Below are positions 24,401 to 39,400 of a DNA stretch of 64,000 nt, piece after piece. The stretch is from Phoronis australis (Eukaryota > Phoronida > Phoronidae). The DNA is taken from assembly GCA_002633005.1 (NCBI GenBank), contig NMRA01000055.1, positions 641,856 to 705,855 on the forward strand. The letters are read 5' to 3'. The position numbers were made by a program, and so were the translations under genes. Below the pieces are notes generated by a model, which saw only the letters and a program-made list of their open reading frames with translations, searched no databases and had not been told where the DNA came from. The stretch's first letter is position 1. Each line of letters starts with the position of its first letter.

Positions 24401-27400
24401 TAAGCGTAAAAAACTAAAATTGCCACTAGGGGGCACACCGGTAGTCAGATCCGTCCGAAAGTTCGCACATGCCGTCCCATTCATGAATGGAACATATGTG
24501 TCAAATTTCATGAACGTATGTCAAAGGGTTTTGGAGATAGAGCAGCGGACGCCGGACGCCGCCCGGACGGACGGCCGGACGGCCGGACAGAGATGACGGC
24601 ATAATGCGTCCACATATAAATATGTGGGCCCATAAAAATCAATGTTGAACTCAGCCTTTTCACAGTCTTATTTTTATAACTTCAAAGGTGTATCTTTTAT
24701 ACACCAAAATGTTTACTTTTCCAGAGAGCTTAGACAGCATACACCAAAGAAAATTCATTCATTCAGAACTGCTTGTATGTTGCTGACTAAGACATCTGCT
24801 CTACTTTTCAAAATGATACAAAATGAAGTCAAACCTGCCCCTGGCCATATGCACTATTAATTTCTCAGTTAACAAAAATTCTAGAATAGCTGTCTTACAG
24901 CTATGAAGGTTGAAGATTACCCCAAGCAAAATGTGTATCATAAAAGATAAAATAATCGAGTAAAAAATAAGCCATCCTGCTGTATACATCTATTGGGGAT
25001 ATTGTCATTCACTAAGTTTCTGGTCAAAGCACAAAAAGTGTCAGCAGTAAAACCACCTAAACAGGAAATGGAAAGGAGGTGACTGTCTACTGAGCGTGCT
25101 CATAGGCTTTCCTGATTGGTGCACATGTGTAACAAAGCGCATTGCTCGAATGAGCTAGCATGGCTATATTAACAGCAGGTATTGCATTGCTCGACTCAGC
25201 ACACGCAACTACATGGTCAGTACTACAGGGTGTGATGTGGCTAAATACTTCACAGGGAAACTGACAAACAGACAAAGAGAAGTGCGTGAGTAATCAGAGT
25301 TGGAGAACAACTGAGACAATTAGACACAGTTGAATGGTGCAATAACCGCATTTGTCTATCATATAAAGGTGGAAGGCTGCCTTGTGTCATGTGCTCGTTA
25401 ATTAGTTGTTGGCTACATTAGATCACAGAAGTAACACCTCAACATACAAGGAAGACTCGGCCAGCAAGGCAACTGATCGTACGCTACAAGACGTCGTAGT
25501 ATAGCAATAAGTGCTTAAGTGTTAACAACATAAAAAGCACCGACTTTAAAAAGAAAAAACAGAGCCAGGAAAATCTGCACCATCAGCTGTTTGGAAGAAC
25601 TTTGGGTAGAAAATAAAAACAATTAGCATACCCCGTAATTTCAATTGTTTCTACAAGAAACAAACTTCTTATAAAGGAGTTGGATATCCGTAACGACATT
25701 GGCCATTGGGAATGATGTCCTTCAACCTCTCATCTGCAGACCATGGAGATTACAGCGAAACCTTCAACACATCAAACTGCACATTGGCGACCATTACTCC
25801 CCTGTTGTGCAACATTCATTATCAAGTGTTCACGATAGTCATGGCAATTTTCTGTCTCGTCGGCATCGGCAGCAACGCCGTGGTCATGACCATATATGGC
25901 CAGAAGCTTAAACGCAACAGCAACTCCGCCGTCAATCTTTTCATTGTGGCACTGGCGGTAATTGACTTGACGGTTTCGTCATTTATCATACCCTTCACAA
26001 CTTGTTACGAGCTCTTCTTGGTTGAAAACATTTATGTGTGTCAAGTAATGCAATTCCTGACGCATGCTTCGTCATTCGGGTCCATTCTCACCTTTGGCGG
26101 AATTGCCATAGAGCGATATTTAGCATCATGCCAACCGCACTTCTATCGCAACTTCTCTAAGACGACATCAAAAGTCATTCTCACTGCCATTGTGATTTTG
26201 TCGTTTCTTTTCTCCATCCCTTCGCCGTTTAAGCAAAGCATGCAGATATTCAACGGCAGATACATCTGTTTCGTGAACGACAGTTTGCCACTATCGTACC
26301 CATATGGCCTGTTCATGATTGTTGTGTTTTTTATGGTCATGTTTTCAAGTCTGGTGCTATACGCGTTTGTCTACGCAACTATCCTCAAGATCATGTTCAA
26401 CAAGAGGAAAAAAGTCGTACCGAAGCCAGCAAAGATAGGTTCAAAGGTAGGCAAAATAATTTTATTTAAAAGGGTCATGATTTCAAACACACACCAGTTA
26501 ATTCAGAAATACTAAAGGCTGTTGCAGACAATGAAGCCTTGGATGCGCGTAGTCTACATGTGGCTTATATGGCATCTGCCAAAGCCTACATTAACACTGC
26601 TTGATTTACTACGGTAATCTCTAAATTATGACCACTCCAACATTAAGGCCACCAAAAATTATTCACCATTTCCAATTACTTTCCTCTCAATAAAGTAAAT
26701 ACGAATGGTAACCAACTCGTGGCGAATTTTTCTCTCTCATGAGCAGTCATGCTAACACGTAATGCTGAAGCAGCATTTGTTCCTTCGCTTAAAATGGGTT
26801 TGTTGGCGATCTCAGTGGCGAGGAAAATTTACGACATCCGACAATGTCATTGTGCACTTTATCCCAATGCGGTCATATTTAGCTGACTTGTCGCATGAAC
26901 ATGTTAGGTAAGCTAAATGCGAGTTAATTTGGCAAAGAAGCAAATTAACTAAATGAGTAATCGAAAATTCCTAACAGTGGGTTATTTTGCTACGAACAAT
27001 GTACCTTTATTAAAAATGAAATCTCGACTTAAAAACAGGTGATAACATATTTTTATAATCTCTGATATTTTTTCTTTCAGAATATGTACAGTTTTATTAG
27101 TTGACACAGCCTATTTTTTGATACATGAGTTAGAATGAAAGTGACTAAATAAGATTTGTGATAACCTTAAGTGAAACGGCCTAACATTTCGGACAGTATC
27201 ATCTTCCAATTGTGTGGTGTAGAAAATTTTACTACGCTACTGAAGGTCATCGCCTCAAATGTCTGGCCATTTTATTTCAATATACCGGGAACAACATGTC
27301 TCTTTGCTACCTCTCATCTTGGTTTTTATTTTATCTTATCTTGGAAATGGCAACTATATCTTTTCCACATTTAAACTTCCATTTTGTCTCGTTTTGCTGG

Positions 27401-30400
27401 CTAAAAATGAAAATCAAATTAAATAGGCCTTATAATCACTCATAAAATTGGTCTCATAAATAACCCTTACCGTCACAGGATTCAATTCCCATTATCAACT
27501 CAAGTCACACTCATTACGTGCAGGTGCCAATTTTGAAATCACAATTTCTTAAGTCATTTCGATGTTCTTGTTGGTAACATCAACAGAATCCTATCACAGT
27601 AAAGGATATTATGATACCAGTTTATTAGTCGAGTAAACGTCAAAATTTGATTCTCTTTGTTTTTAGTCAGTTAAACAGGGCCAAATGCAACTGCATGAAA
27701 TCTAAATGCTCTGATTTTCATATACTTATCTGTCAATTCATCCATCCATGTCTCCACTGGCAGTCATGACTCATAAACTTGATGACAGCCTCAGTCCCAC
27801 ATGTCAATTTAAAAACTTGAACATCCTGTAGACACATTTACTGAACGTTGCAGTGATAAAGTAAGTATTTGAAACTCAAGAGATAGAAAATCCCAAATGA
27901 GACCGTCTCATTATGCAGACGGTGTCTCAGTTTTCAGTTCTTCACTTTAAAACACTTTTAAAATCGTTATTTATTCCTTCTCTGGAATTGTTCATCTTTC
28001 ACTGACAAATCAAGTTGACGTTTATGAATTAAAAACTTTGAGTTTGTCTCACTAATTTGAAACAAATGTGAATACTTGATAATTAAGTATAATTTAAGTA
28101 TAATTTAAGAATCAAGATGTCTTAAAATTAGACATTCCTACAGCCTCCGTGAGAAATGATTTCCTAAATTATTAAAACTGACCATCTTGTGTTTCTCTGT
28201 GAGAAGCTGAATGAACCACACTATAATGGGAATATTGACACTTAAAATCCCAGTTTTGGAAATAATTGATTACGATGAGAAATAAACAACACACTGATAT
28301 GACATTGTGAGTCACTTTCAAATTACCACAGTCCTCTGGGTACATGCCTTCCTTTATTTGCCTAAAAGCAACAATAAACCTATATTCAGCCATGGAAAAA
28401 AATTAATTATTAGATCACTAGGTGCCACTATAAAATTGATCTCAACTTGTTTCTAACTCAGATGAAAAGTAATTTTATCTTACTCAGATGAACATTAATT
28501 TTTGGTGTTGCTGAGGACAAAGCTCAGTGACACCTAGTGACAACTTGTAGAGACTATTTTCAACCAATCAACGGACTAAAAGCTAATTCCAAACCCAGAA
28601 ACCACACCTATTTTGACCACGGAACATTTTGTGATCAATATCATCAAATGTAAGCCTTACAAATAAAAATTAATTTTTTGTCACGCAAGGTCTGAGACTT
28701 GACAGATCATAAAATCATCAAAAAAATACCTGCAAATGCAAAATTTTTACACGTCCTCATAGTTTGTAACATCAAAGGGAATGATTGTTTTTTGTTGGTC
28801 AGAATTCTTGAATTTGGGATGGTCAACATTGCCTTTTTCTAAAATTTTGTAGAAGTTCTGGTGTTGAGAAAAATGAATAAATTTTCAATGCCCAAACAGG
28901 AGATTTTTTTACCACACGCAGAAACTTTTAAACATTTTCAATTTTAAACCTGCTTACTCGAGACGTAACTTAGGACACTGATATGGGCATCATTAGGGCC
29001 TTATTTCGTCTTCAAAAAGATGAATAGTTTTACTCAATGGCAATATGTCCAAAATGTCAGGAAAGTGTGTCTAGGATTTTAAAGGCCTTTCAGCCACAGG
29101 ACAAGGCTGTCAAAAATCAACCCTTCCATTATTTAAAGAGTGTTGAAGTCTTTTTTATTTTAATGTTGACAGTGGAATTCTTGACATGCTTCTGTAGTTA
29201 ATGGAATAAAGAAACAGAATTTACGCCCAAAAATCTTAATACTGGACATCACAACTGCAATTTCCGTGAAAAATTACGTTGTTTCCGAGCTAGTCATACG
29301 ATTACAAATATCCGGGCATTAATTTTACGTTAAAAAATATTCTATAATCAACAAGGATACTAAAAATAAATAGGGCTATGAGTTTACTATGAATACTTGA
29401 AAAAACTGGTAAAGAAATTCAATCCTTAGTAACGAAGGTATTCTAGTACGCCAGGCAGAGATGTTTTAACAACTGAATCAACCGTAAAATGAGACTAATT
29501 ACACTTCACATTTTTAATCAATCTGTAATTTCATCACAAATAATATATTTCAGCTTCCTGAGCAGACGACAGTTGGCAACAAAAGAATAACAGAAGGAGG
29601 TTCAACGAAGCACGCGTGGAGACAGAATAAACAGCGTGTTGCTCGGAACGAATATGAGGAGGCCTACTCCAGCATGGCAGAGGTAGAAACAAGGGAAGTC
29701 AAGGCTAGTGGAGACCCATTGGTTTTCAACAAGGGTGGCAAATCGAGCATAAAGAAACAGCCCGAGACGAGCAACACGGATTGGAATGGAATTCTCCAGG
29801 AGGCCAGCTCAAGTGTTTTCAATAAGCAGTTAAAGAACGCAAACACGGCTTGGCACCAATCACCCACGCAAGGCACAAGTCAGCAAATGAAACCCGGTCG
29901 TAGGAATGCTATTTATGATCTACACATGCACTCGGCAAATTTGCAGAAGGATTCCATGACCAACAAAGTGCAGGGAGACACAGCAGCTCGTTCTCTGAGT
30001 CACTTGCGCACAGCAACCATGCTTTTCGGCGTCACCGCTGTTTACGGACTATCCTGGACCCCTTACGGTCTGGAGACACTCGGCGTGATACCATTCTTTC
30101 CCGTCACTGGCTACTGGTTTTATTTCAACAACTGCTCAAATGCCTTCGTTTACAGTCTTGCAAAGAAGTCATTCCGGCGTGACGTCAAGAAACTTTGGGA
30201 AGATGGAATACAGTCCATTTTGTGCTATCGCTCTTAACAAGATTTTGCAAAGATTGAAAAAAGGTGCAATGCAGTCGTTGTTTTTCAATACTGACTAATT
30301 TATAAAACATTTGAATACCATTTTTAATCAAAATAAAAGATGAATGTACTTATTTTGAAAAATGTTGATTATGCGTATGGTTTTTGTTATAGCGTTTTAA

Positions 30401-33400
30401 AATAACAGCGTGCTACATCAAGTATTATATTGATATCCTACTAGTGAATTGAGGCAGGGAAAGAGAGATCTCGAAGTTATTGGCGTGCTTTTCAGAAGGT
30501 CAAATTGCGTTTTCTAGTTTGACACTGTTTGACCTACTTTAACAATGGCTGCCAAATGTTTTCCTATCTCCTAGCAAACATGATGGGGTTGAAAATGAGG
30601 GGCATCAAAAGACAGCAGTAAAGAACCAATTTCAAATGATTTAACTCCTTGAGCCTAAGTTCAATAACTGCCACTGCATAGTCATTATTCACTAAACACA
30701 ATCTGCCAACGCAAAGTGGAACTTCTGGAAGGGCTCAAATATAATACGTATACAGAGTTTTTGAGCATTTTTCAAGCACGGAAATCAACATAATACGCTG
30801 CTTTTCAAAAAACGACAATTTTTGTTGAAGGATCATTTAGCAGCAAATCTTTTTGCCTACCATAAATCTCACCAATTTTCCACAAAAATAATTGCCTGAA
30901 TTGTCCTATTCATTCTAAACATTGTCAAGAATGACCAAAATTTTTCAAGATGCTGTTTGATGTGCTACAGAAATTGAACATAGAAAAAGCATTTTAATAT
31001 GGCGAGGCTTCTTCTCTTTGACAAAAAAATGAGAAAATAAAATTCCACTTAGTCCAAAATTGACAAGATCTTGCTGTAATACTGCACTTAATTTAATTTC
31101 AAATTATTTTTTTTTTGATTTCATTCACAATTTTCTTTACAACTTCCACCAAGCTCCACAAAACTCCACAAAATCATTTGACCTACCGTATTCGTTAAGT
31201 TCAGAATGACATTAATTTATACAAAAAAAAACCACTTTCCAGGGAATCCCTGAGGAAAAGAACACAATGGCTTAAGACATTTGCTACTCACATTCCACTG
31301 TCAGATGAGATGAAAATAGACATTGACAGTAAAAGCTTAGGAAATGCAGACAGTCAACAAAAACAATAGGATGCTTTTATAAAATTGTTAACATTCTCAG
31401 AAAACAATGTCCACTGGGTATTAGGAGCACATTGATCTATATGGTATATTGAGTATTCCTATCTCTGAAATGACAACAAGGATACATGTTTTCAAAGTTC
31501 TGAGTCACTATTGCGAATCTTAGGGCTTGTTTGAAATCTGAGGCCATGTTTAAAAAGCCGGGGTGGGTTCCAGCATATATAGCGAATGATTCAAATAGTA
31601 TTACATGGCAAAACTGTTTACAGTTTCTCACAGCGGAAGCAAAAAGGCAAATTATGACGGAAAAGGACTAATTACTAGTCAACAAAAACAAGAATGAGTA
31701 ACTAATCATGTAGAATAAATTATTTCCAAATTCACAGAAAGGAAGGTTTGGATCTCAAAACATGGTGTACCAATTGACTCGTATTTAGATTTTCGTCAAG
31801 GGTTACCACTGGAATGCATTTTCACCTGCGTTGACAGTAAAACTCGGTGCTAGGAGCAAACTCAACAGTATAAGTGAGCGAAATTCAAGTTAGCCGTAAG
31901 AGTAAATGTTTTCAATCTAAAAAGGCAATAAAACAGAACTTTCTGTCAATAAACAACTTTTAACTTAAGCCCCATGTGTATATAGAAAACAGTCCCATCT
32001 TGTTCCTTACTCAAATTAGAAAGAGTTTCTAGGGTTGAAAGAAACGGGAAATTCATTACTCATCTGTTTGTGATGGCGAGTAAATTTCAGTCACCAAGGT
32101 AGCACAGCCATCGGGGGACTCCAGATGATTTATTGTAACCAATTATTGACATTCAGGTGTTTTTAGCTCAGGAGACCCAGGTATATGGGCTGAGTAAATT
32201 AGTAAAACAAATTGAGAACGTTTTGGATAAGTACGCGTGAGTGGATGAAGCAAGTCTTGTCATAGCGCAGTATAGAAGACGGTAAAACATTTTAAAATCC
32301 GGCAAAACCGTAGCATTCAGGGATGAAGACAAATGGTACACAAGGCCTTTTCATACCAACTTATTCAAAACTACAAAAGGGAATGATGTGAGAAAATGAA
32401 AAAAGGAAGAGAAAATAGGAACAGATAGAGGTACTGGCTCATGTGGCTCAGGTCTTTATTAAGAGCTCTGTTCTCGTGGGTGTTCAATCTTTCGATCTCC
32501 TGCTAAATGTGTTATCAATATTCTCTTCAGCACACAGACCATACCGTTATCATTGCTATGGTCACGTCACATGAAATGTCCGCCACTGAAAACAAGGAAC
32601 TGTCGCAAATGTTTTTATACTGTTCATTGAGATGTGTGTGGAAAGGACAGCCGGTCTCGCTTATCACTAGCGGATTCTGACACGGGGCGAGTTAACTTTA
32701 GACACGAAAACCTCATGAAAAAGTAAAATCACACAGGACTTTACAAGATGTTGCCATGTAATACAAGCAAAACACGTGATCGCACTAGCTTCCTTTGCGA
32801 GATTCTTGCATCCATGGAATTCAGAATGGGTACGAAGATGGAGGACTGCACACCATCGACACCGTTCAGATGAAAACATTTCAACTGATACATTTATTTT
32901 ATTGAACAGTGCAGCTCCACAGTCAGACACTACCCGCCGACTCCGTCACTGTCTTCATGTGATATAATTGCAGAGCACGCGACACATTTCACGTGCACTT
33001 TAAAATCTGAAGGTTAAACCTCAATGAATGACAATAATGCAATCCAAAACGTATCAAATAACAAGACAAACTTCAACATTTTGTAAAATCAAACAGACAT
33101 AAATGAGCGTGCATGAAGCAACATCTAAAAACCAAAATGCAATGGGCACTCAGTCCACTTCAACAATTAGTTTCCGCTGACCAGCGTCCACAATGAAGTT
33201 AGAAAAGCTATAGCCTACCTGCAGACTAGCAGAGCTGTGTTGTACAGGGGTGTGCCCTTGACCTACCCCCTGGCCATGTAGGGCTAGTAGACGGCTAGTT
33301 AGGTCAATGGCAGCGCGATAACACTCTGCACTCTGGCGAGAAAATAGAAAGTTAAAACATGTGTTCACTTTAATTTATAGACAAGACCTTGACTGTGTTA

Positions 33401-36400
33401 ATGAACACTTACAGGACTGATGATTGACCTTTATGAAAATGTTTATTTGCCATTGATAAACAATTAGGGACCAGAGCAGGACTTCATCTACAGGGTGTCC
33501 AGGACATCCAATTGGACACCGTGCCTCAAATTTAGATATCTTAGTTAGGACGGCCTGTTAAGCATTTGGACACCTACGTAAAGTAAGCGTGGCTGTCTCT
33601 CTTGTCATGGTAGTGCCAACTACGGGGACTCCTTGGCTTGTTCAGAAGAAAAGAAGCTGGTCTCAAAACGATGCAAGATACGGAAAATTTATTACAGCAC
33701 AACCATGTCTCCACAGTAACATACCACACTATAACAGCAATTTGAGCTGGGGTCATAAAAACGCTGACATTTATTATTGGTCATGGACACCCTAAGAAAT
33801 TGAGAGCCCATTATGGGCACCCTATTTTCGAAATCCTGCATAAACCCCTGGATCAGACATTTTTTCATATGCCAATGAAGGAAAGACGTTTCCACACAAT
33901 TTCTTATTAATCATCAAATATACCGCATTCATTCACATTGACGCCCACATTTGGCAACACGCCAACTGCAATTTTTTAGAAATTTCACTTTTAAGCGGCC
34001 ATGTAGTTTATCAATAGGAACATTCAACATACAACTCTTCCACATTGTGAGAGCGTCTTTCACTTGACTCAACTTTTAATTCTGGTGTGCACGATGGGCC
34101 GAGTTGACAGGCATGAAACGCTATTTCTTTCATTCACAGAGATTTTGAGATGCTACACGTTTTTATAAATCGCTTGAATAGATCACTATACAACAATGGC
34201 AATTTGACGACATCATAATCATAAAGAATTAATAAAAACTATGAGAAGCATCCCACTGCAATGAATCCATAGAAGAATGCAGAACATTATTCACTAACTA
34301 CGCTATCGCCATCTAGTGACAAGGCATATTTCATCATGTCGCCAGTCTGTTTCATGAAAAGGGACTAAAGTCTTTTTGTTTAAAAAAACAAATATTTGGT
34401 ATTAAGCTCCCAATTGCCAAATTTTAGTTTAGTTTAGTAATTATGAACACATAGTTGCCTGGAAATAACTTGAACAAATTTTCTCCAAAAGTAACATTGA
34501 TGGACATACTATCGGATACTTTAATTCTTTTGTAAATTAAAAAGTGAGTTTTAGCTACTTTTCATAAATAGTTGTGTACTGCGTAAGACCAAATTTCTGC
34601 CTTAAGTCACATTCAGTGAAACATACCCCTGGCATTGTGCACTTGTCTCAACAAAATTACATAATATGGCCTCTTACTTTCTAGAATAATTTTCGGGTGC
34701 CTCAAATTTAAAAATGCCAAATCAAACAAAAGGAAAGCCTCATCTCGGCTTACACTTACAATGAGTCTTTTCAGGCCAGCTTCATCAGGGGTCACCGTGT
34801 CAGCGGTGAGTACGCTACGCTTTACAGCCTCTTGTTCACCCATGAAACGGTACACGAGGTCTTTGACTGGATCACCCTAGAAAAAACAAGGCTGTGTACA
34901 ATACAAGACCACTACACATCACCCCATAAGTTGCGTCAGCAGCCTTCTACTCACAAACCGAAACAAACTCAGCCCGAACTAATGAATACTCAACAGGTTA
35001 CATGTCTTTTCAACTAGCACACTTTTCAATTTGGCTAAATCTCGACAAAACAAGACAAGTGACGCTCCATGCACTTTGTGGAAAGGGCAACAACTTGCCT
35101 TTCAAGTTCATAAACACAAAAAATAATTAGCAACTAGGAACAACAAACAACGTCACACTAAACTCTGGTCTAACGAAAGTTCACCAAAAATACCATTCTA
35201 TTACAGCAAAGATTAGAAAATAGCTGCCAGATAATTCTGCCCAGAAGTGCATCTACAATCGGCACTCTCAGACAGAGATCTGTCAGGATGTCTATCTAGT
35301 TTATTACGATAACTAACAGTACTATGACCAGGTTAAAGCAAGTTACTGAATACACATCCAAGAGGTCCATTTAAATGAAAAGTGAAACGCCAGACAGTGG
35401 CTACAAACCCTCATCCATCACAAAACCATATTTTTTGTTCAAACCACTTACTCTTATGAAATTGGTCTCAAATTGACCCAGAGTAAAATTGATAGATGAC
35501 TTTTAAAAGGGCTTTAAACAAGTGACTATTCACGAATGCTTGAAATCAGGCTCTGCAACTTAACGCGACACTTTACATGCGCAACATGGTCTCAGCAAGT
35601 AATAAACTGTCAGAAATTTGGACCTATGCACCACACAACTGTCTCCGAAAAATAATCGATGTGTCAATTTAAATATGACTTGAGCAAAAATGCAAAGCCT
35701 CCGACAGCACATACATAGCTGCTAGTTACTGAGAAAATTTTTTTATAAATCATTTCTAGACTGCGATGTGCTCACAATTACTTTTACTAAACCTTTTTTC
35801 GGCAAATGTGATGTGAGAGCATAAGACAAAGTATCTTTTAAGTCTTAAGTTACTTTCAAGAAATAAGTCCCTGTTTATAGCTAAATATTGCCAGCAAATA
35901 TGTTTTTGGCCGTAAATATGATATTAAGTCCCTTCAGTATCTTTCAATTAGTATACAGTGTATGGGGCTGTTGAAGAGAGGGTAGAAGGTTTTAAGGCAA
36001 CTTGAATAGGTGATGTTAAGAAAATTGATAATGACAATTGATCATATGTACTTGAGGAATATGCAACACTCAAAGAGCGGAATTTGAACAAAATGCTGTG
36101 AAGCTTTTTATACTGTAATAGTTTAGTATTCATAAAACATTTCCTCTGGGATCTAGTCCAAGCCATTATCAATCGCTGTAAAAATTTTCCAATTATGGAC
36201 AGTCTCTAGAATTTGGGACATGGAAAGTATCGTAGAAATTTAATTTCCTTCATTTTGAAATTTGGGACGAAGGCAATTTTGGCATTCACATTATATTTTT
36301 CAAATTCCGGACAAAGGGTTTTCAATCTACGGAGACTTCATTGAAAACAAGGCTAAACTTTTTTTTGACAGCTTGATACAGAGTCGCTTGTAGTGTAGAA

Positions 36401-39400
36401 ACAATTTCCTTTCTTCAGTTGTGCAACTTTATAGCAAAACACTGTCTGAGAGATATAAAAACATACAAATTATAACACTAGCAACATTTCTTTGGCCGAA
36501 ATGTGTCATTTTCAACATAGCGAATGATGGTATTTTCTACTATTTCTTCCTTAGTTATTTTTAGGCCATGTTGGTGTACAAAATGGTCTTGAATGGACCC
36601 GCCCTGCAACTGCATGACAACTGTTGTGAGAGAGAACACACCGTGTGTCCAATGTAACGCTGTTCACGAGAACGAGGACGAAGACGTTTTTGTCCAAATA
36701 ACATGTGAATTGGTAAACATTATTACATTTGGCCACTGGTCATAATCTTTCATGACGGGTTGTTTTTCATGACAAGGTGACGTGACTTTATATAATAATA
36801 ATAAATAACTACATTCAATCTATCACAAGGTTTGACCACCTTAACGTTATCCCTTACATGTTCGTAACTCAGATAGTTATTAGACATACAGTTCTTATTA
36901 TGATACACGTTCTTAGTGGTACTAGTACTAGATTCAGTGTCAACATGATAGTCAAACCTATGAAGCACCTAACGTGTTTATCAACAAAAGAATTAGTATT
37001 TACCATTGTTAACTAAAACTTGTCTTATAATGTAAAAGGACACCAAGAAAACGCAACTTTTCACAGATAGTTAATACATACATGAACTTTAACATAGAAT
37101 TGAATTCAAGCACGATCTGAAGGGAGGGTAATTTCCTGTCTTATCAGTCATTCCTGAATTTGGGATATCCAGTATTGTTTATTTCTAGAATTTGGGATGT
37201 GCTATGCCCTTGAGCAAAATAATTAATTTTTCACTGTCCCAAATGGGAAAATATTTAGCGTATATGAGGATTTGTTTGTTATTTCACACATTCTGATCAT
37301 TCAGCATGCATAAAATCACACAGTTAAAATGACTGGTGCTTGGTAATATGACTATTACCGTAAGACATCCTATCATATCATACCGTGGCGAGCTTAATTG
37401 CTTTGATCAAATTTTGCGACATGTCAGATTCATGAAATAAAGCAAGTTAGTACTACGGTCGCATCTGGTTAGAATAGAGCTCACAGTAATTGTTATTTTT
37501 GGTTGAATGAACCATGTATTCTTACTTCAGAACCTCTCAACATAAGTTGGACTCTATTTCTTGCACATGGCTACTTGATGCCAAAATATGTTAAAACCAT
37601 TTTAAATTTTACATACAATCAAAGGCGAGTCAACAAAGGAACGTTACACATACTCTCTTGAATGTGGGTATAAGCTAATGAATGACCAAAGAAATTTGAC
37701 TAACTTCGAAACATCATATCTCAGAAATGGCTGATCAGGTTTAAATGAAACTATTCTTTACGCACCGCGCTCTAAAATACAGCAAGGGATTGTTATTGAA
37801 CCGTTCCTCTCCTGCATGAGAGGTTAGCAAAAACAGGACTTTCATGATTCTCCAGAAAAAATCGAGTAACTTCCATAAAAGGAAAACAAAACAATGTTTT
37901 AGGAAGAGCTCATCTTGAAAATTCATTTCAAATTGACACCATTATTTTACCATCAATCCACGTACTTTTCTTTTTTGCTAAATATTATTAAAAATATGGT
38001 CATGTGACCCAATTCATGGCGTATTGGTAAAAAGTGAAGAATCAAATTTTACAGGTCAATTACTTTTAGAAAATAATACTGACTGTTAAAATCAACAATT
38101 CCATATGTATTTGGCTAATTAGAAGGATTTGACAAGAAGGTCCTACAGAACCTTAAAATCATTATCTGAAAACATTTTTGTTCAAAAACTGCGTAATATC
38201 ATTATTGTCCAACATTACCCTCTAGACAAATCACTATCTACCTGAAGCTAATTAATTAATTCTGCCTTTAGGTACTTATCATAATGTCCTGCACATCTTC
38301 CAGCTCCAATGCACACATATCAATTATGCCCCAGTTCCAATTAGAACACAGTAATTAATATAAAGTGCACATTATGAGCCAGGTGGAAATCACAAGAATA
38401 CTGACAATAACAACATTATTTTCCTTTTTGCTATTGCTCGTTGTCGTATTTGCTACATACGTATAAGCTTGGATATAAGGATTCGTTTTCTGGGGTAATT
38501 CCCGTACCATTATTGTATTGTTTTATACCTGTGTTGCAATAAAAAACGTAACAAAAATGAAACAACAACAACACTCATTGAGTGAACAGTACAGGAGACA
38601 ATGCTCTTCATAGGATTTTGAAAAGCCTACCAATTTTTTTTAGTAAGATTCCATAAAGTACCAATGGCATAGACAAGAATTGCAATTGTCCAACGAGGAG
38701 TGGAGAAAATGACTTATCGCAAGGACTTTGAGTGACGCAGCATTCTTGACACACTTTTGTTTCCAAGCTGCCATTGTACCCGCCAAACAAAACATTGCTG
38801 GGCAAAAGTTATTGTTACTTGGCGAAATTTCGCCAAGTATGTTGCTCTGCCACTAAGTTTGTTACTTGGCGGAATTCTTCGGCCAAGTATGTTGTTTTTT
38901 TTTTTGTTTGTTCGCACCATACAGGTCGCAATTTTCGTCCGATCATCACGAAATTTACACATAACACGTACTTCCGGAAGTACTGGAAGCCTATTGTTTT
39001 TCGTCAAAATTGGATCCAAGATGGCGGCTGTGGCGGCCATTCTGTTTTCATTTAAAGGTTCAAATGCTTCTGGAGGCTACAATTTTTTATGTAAAAGGCT
39101 AAGAATCGGCACAGTAAATGGACCGGAAGTTTTCTACAAGTATACCGGAAATTGTTAACATCCGGTTAAAGATGGAGGAAATATCGGCGATCGCGCATGC
39201 GCACCTCGATTTTGGCCTAAAAACGTTTTCTCCTGTAGAGGGCGCATTATAAGGCCAATTCCTTCGAAGTTTTACGGATATTAGCTTTTAATGACATGCT
39301 ATTATATCAACCCAAAAAACCGGAAGTTGCTTACAAGATGGCGGATCTTGGGCATGTTGACCCATTTTCAGTCGTACTTAGGTGCCATTTAAACGTTAGA

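Noticed and set aside
33496-33852. Possible MITE with CAGGG...CCCTG ends
   Set aside because: The ends agree over only a few bases and no flanking duplication is present.
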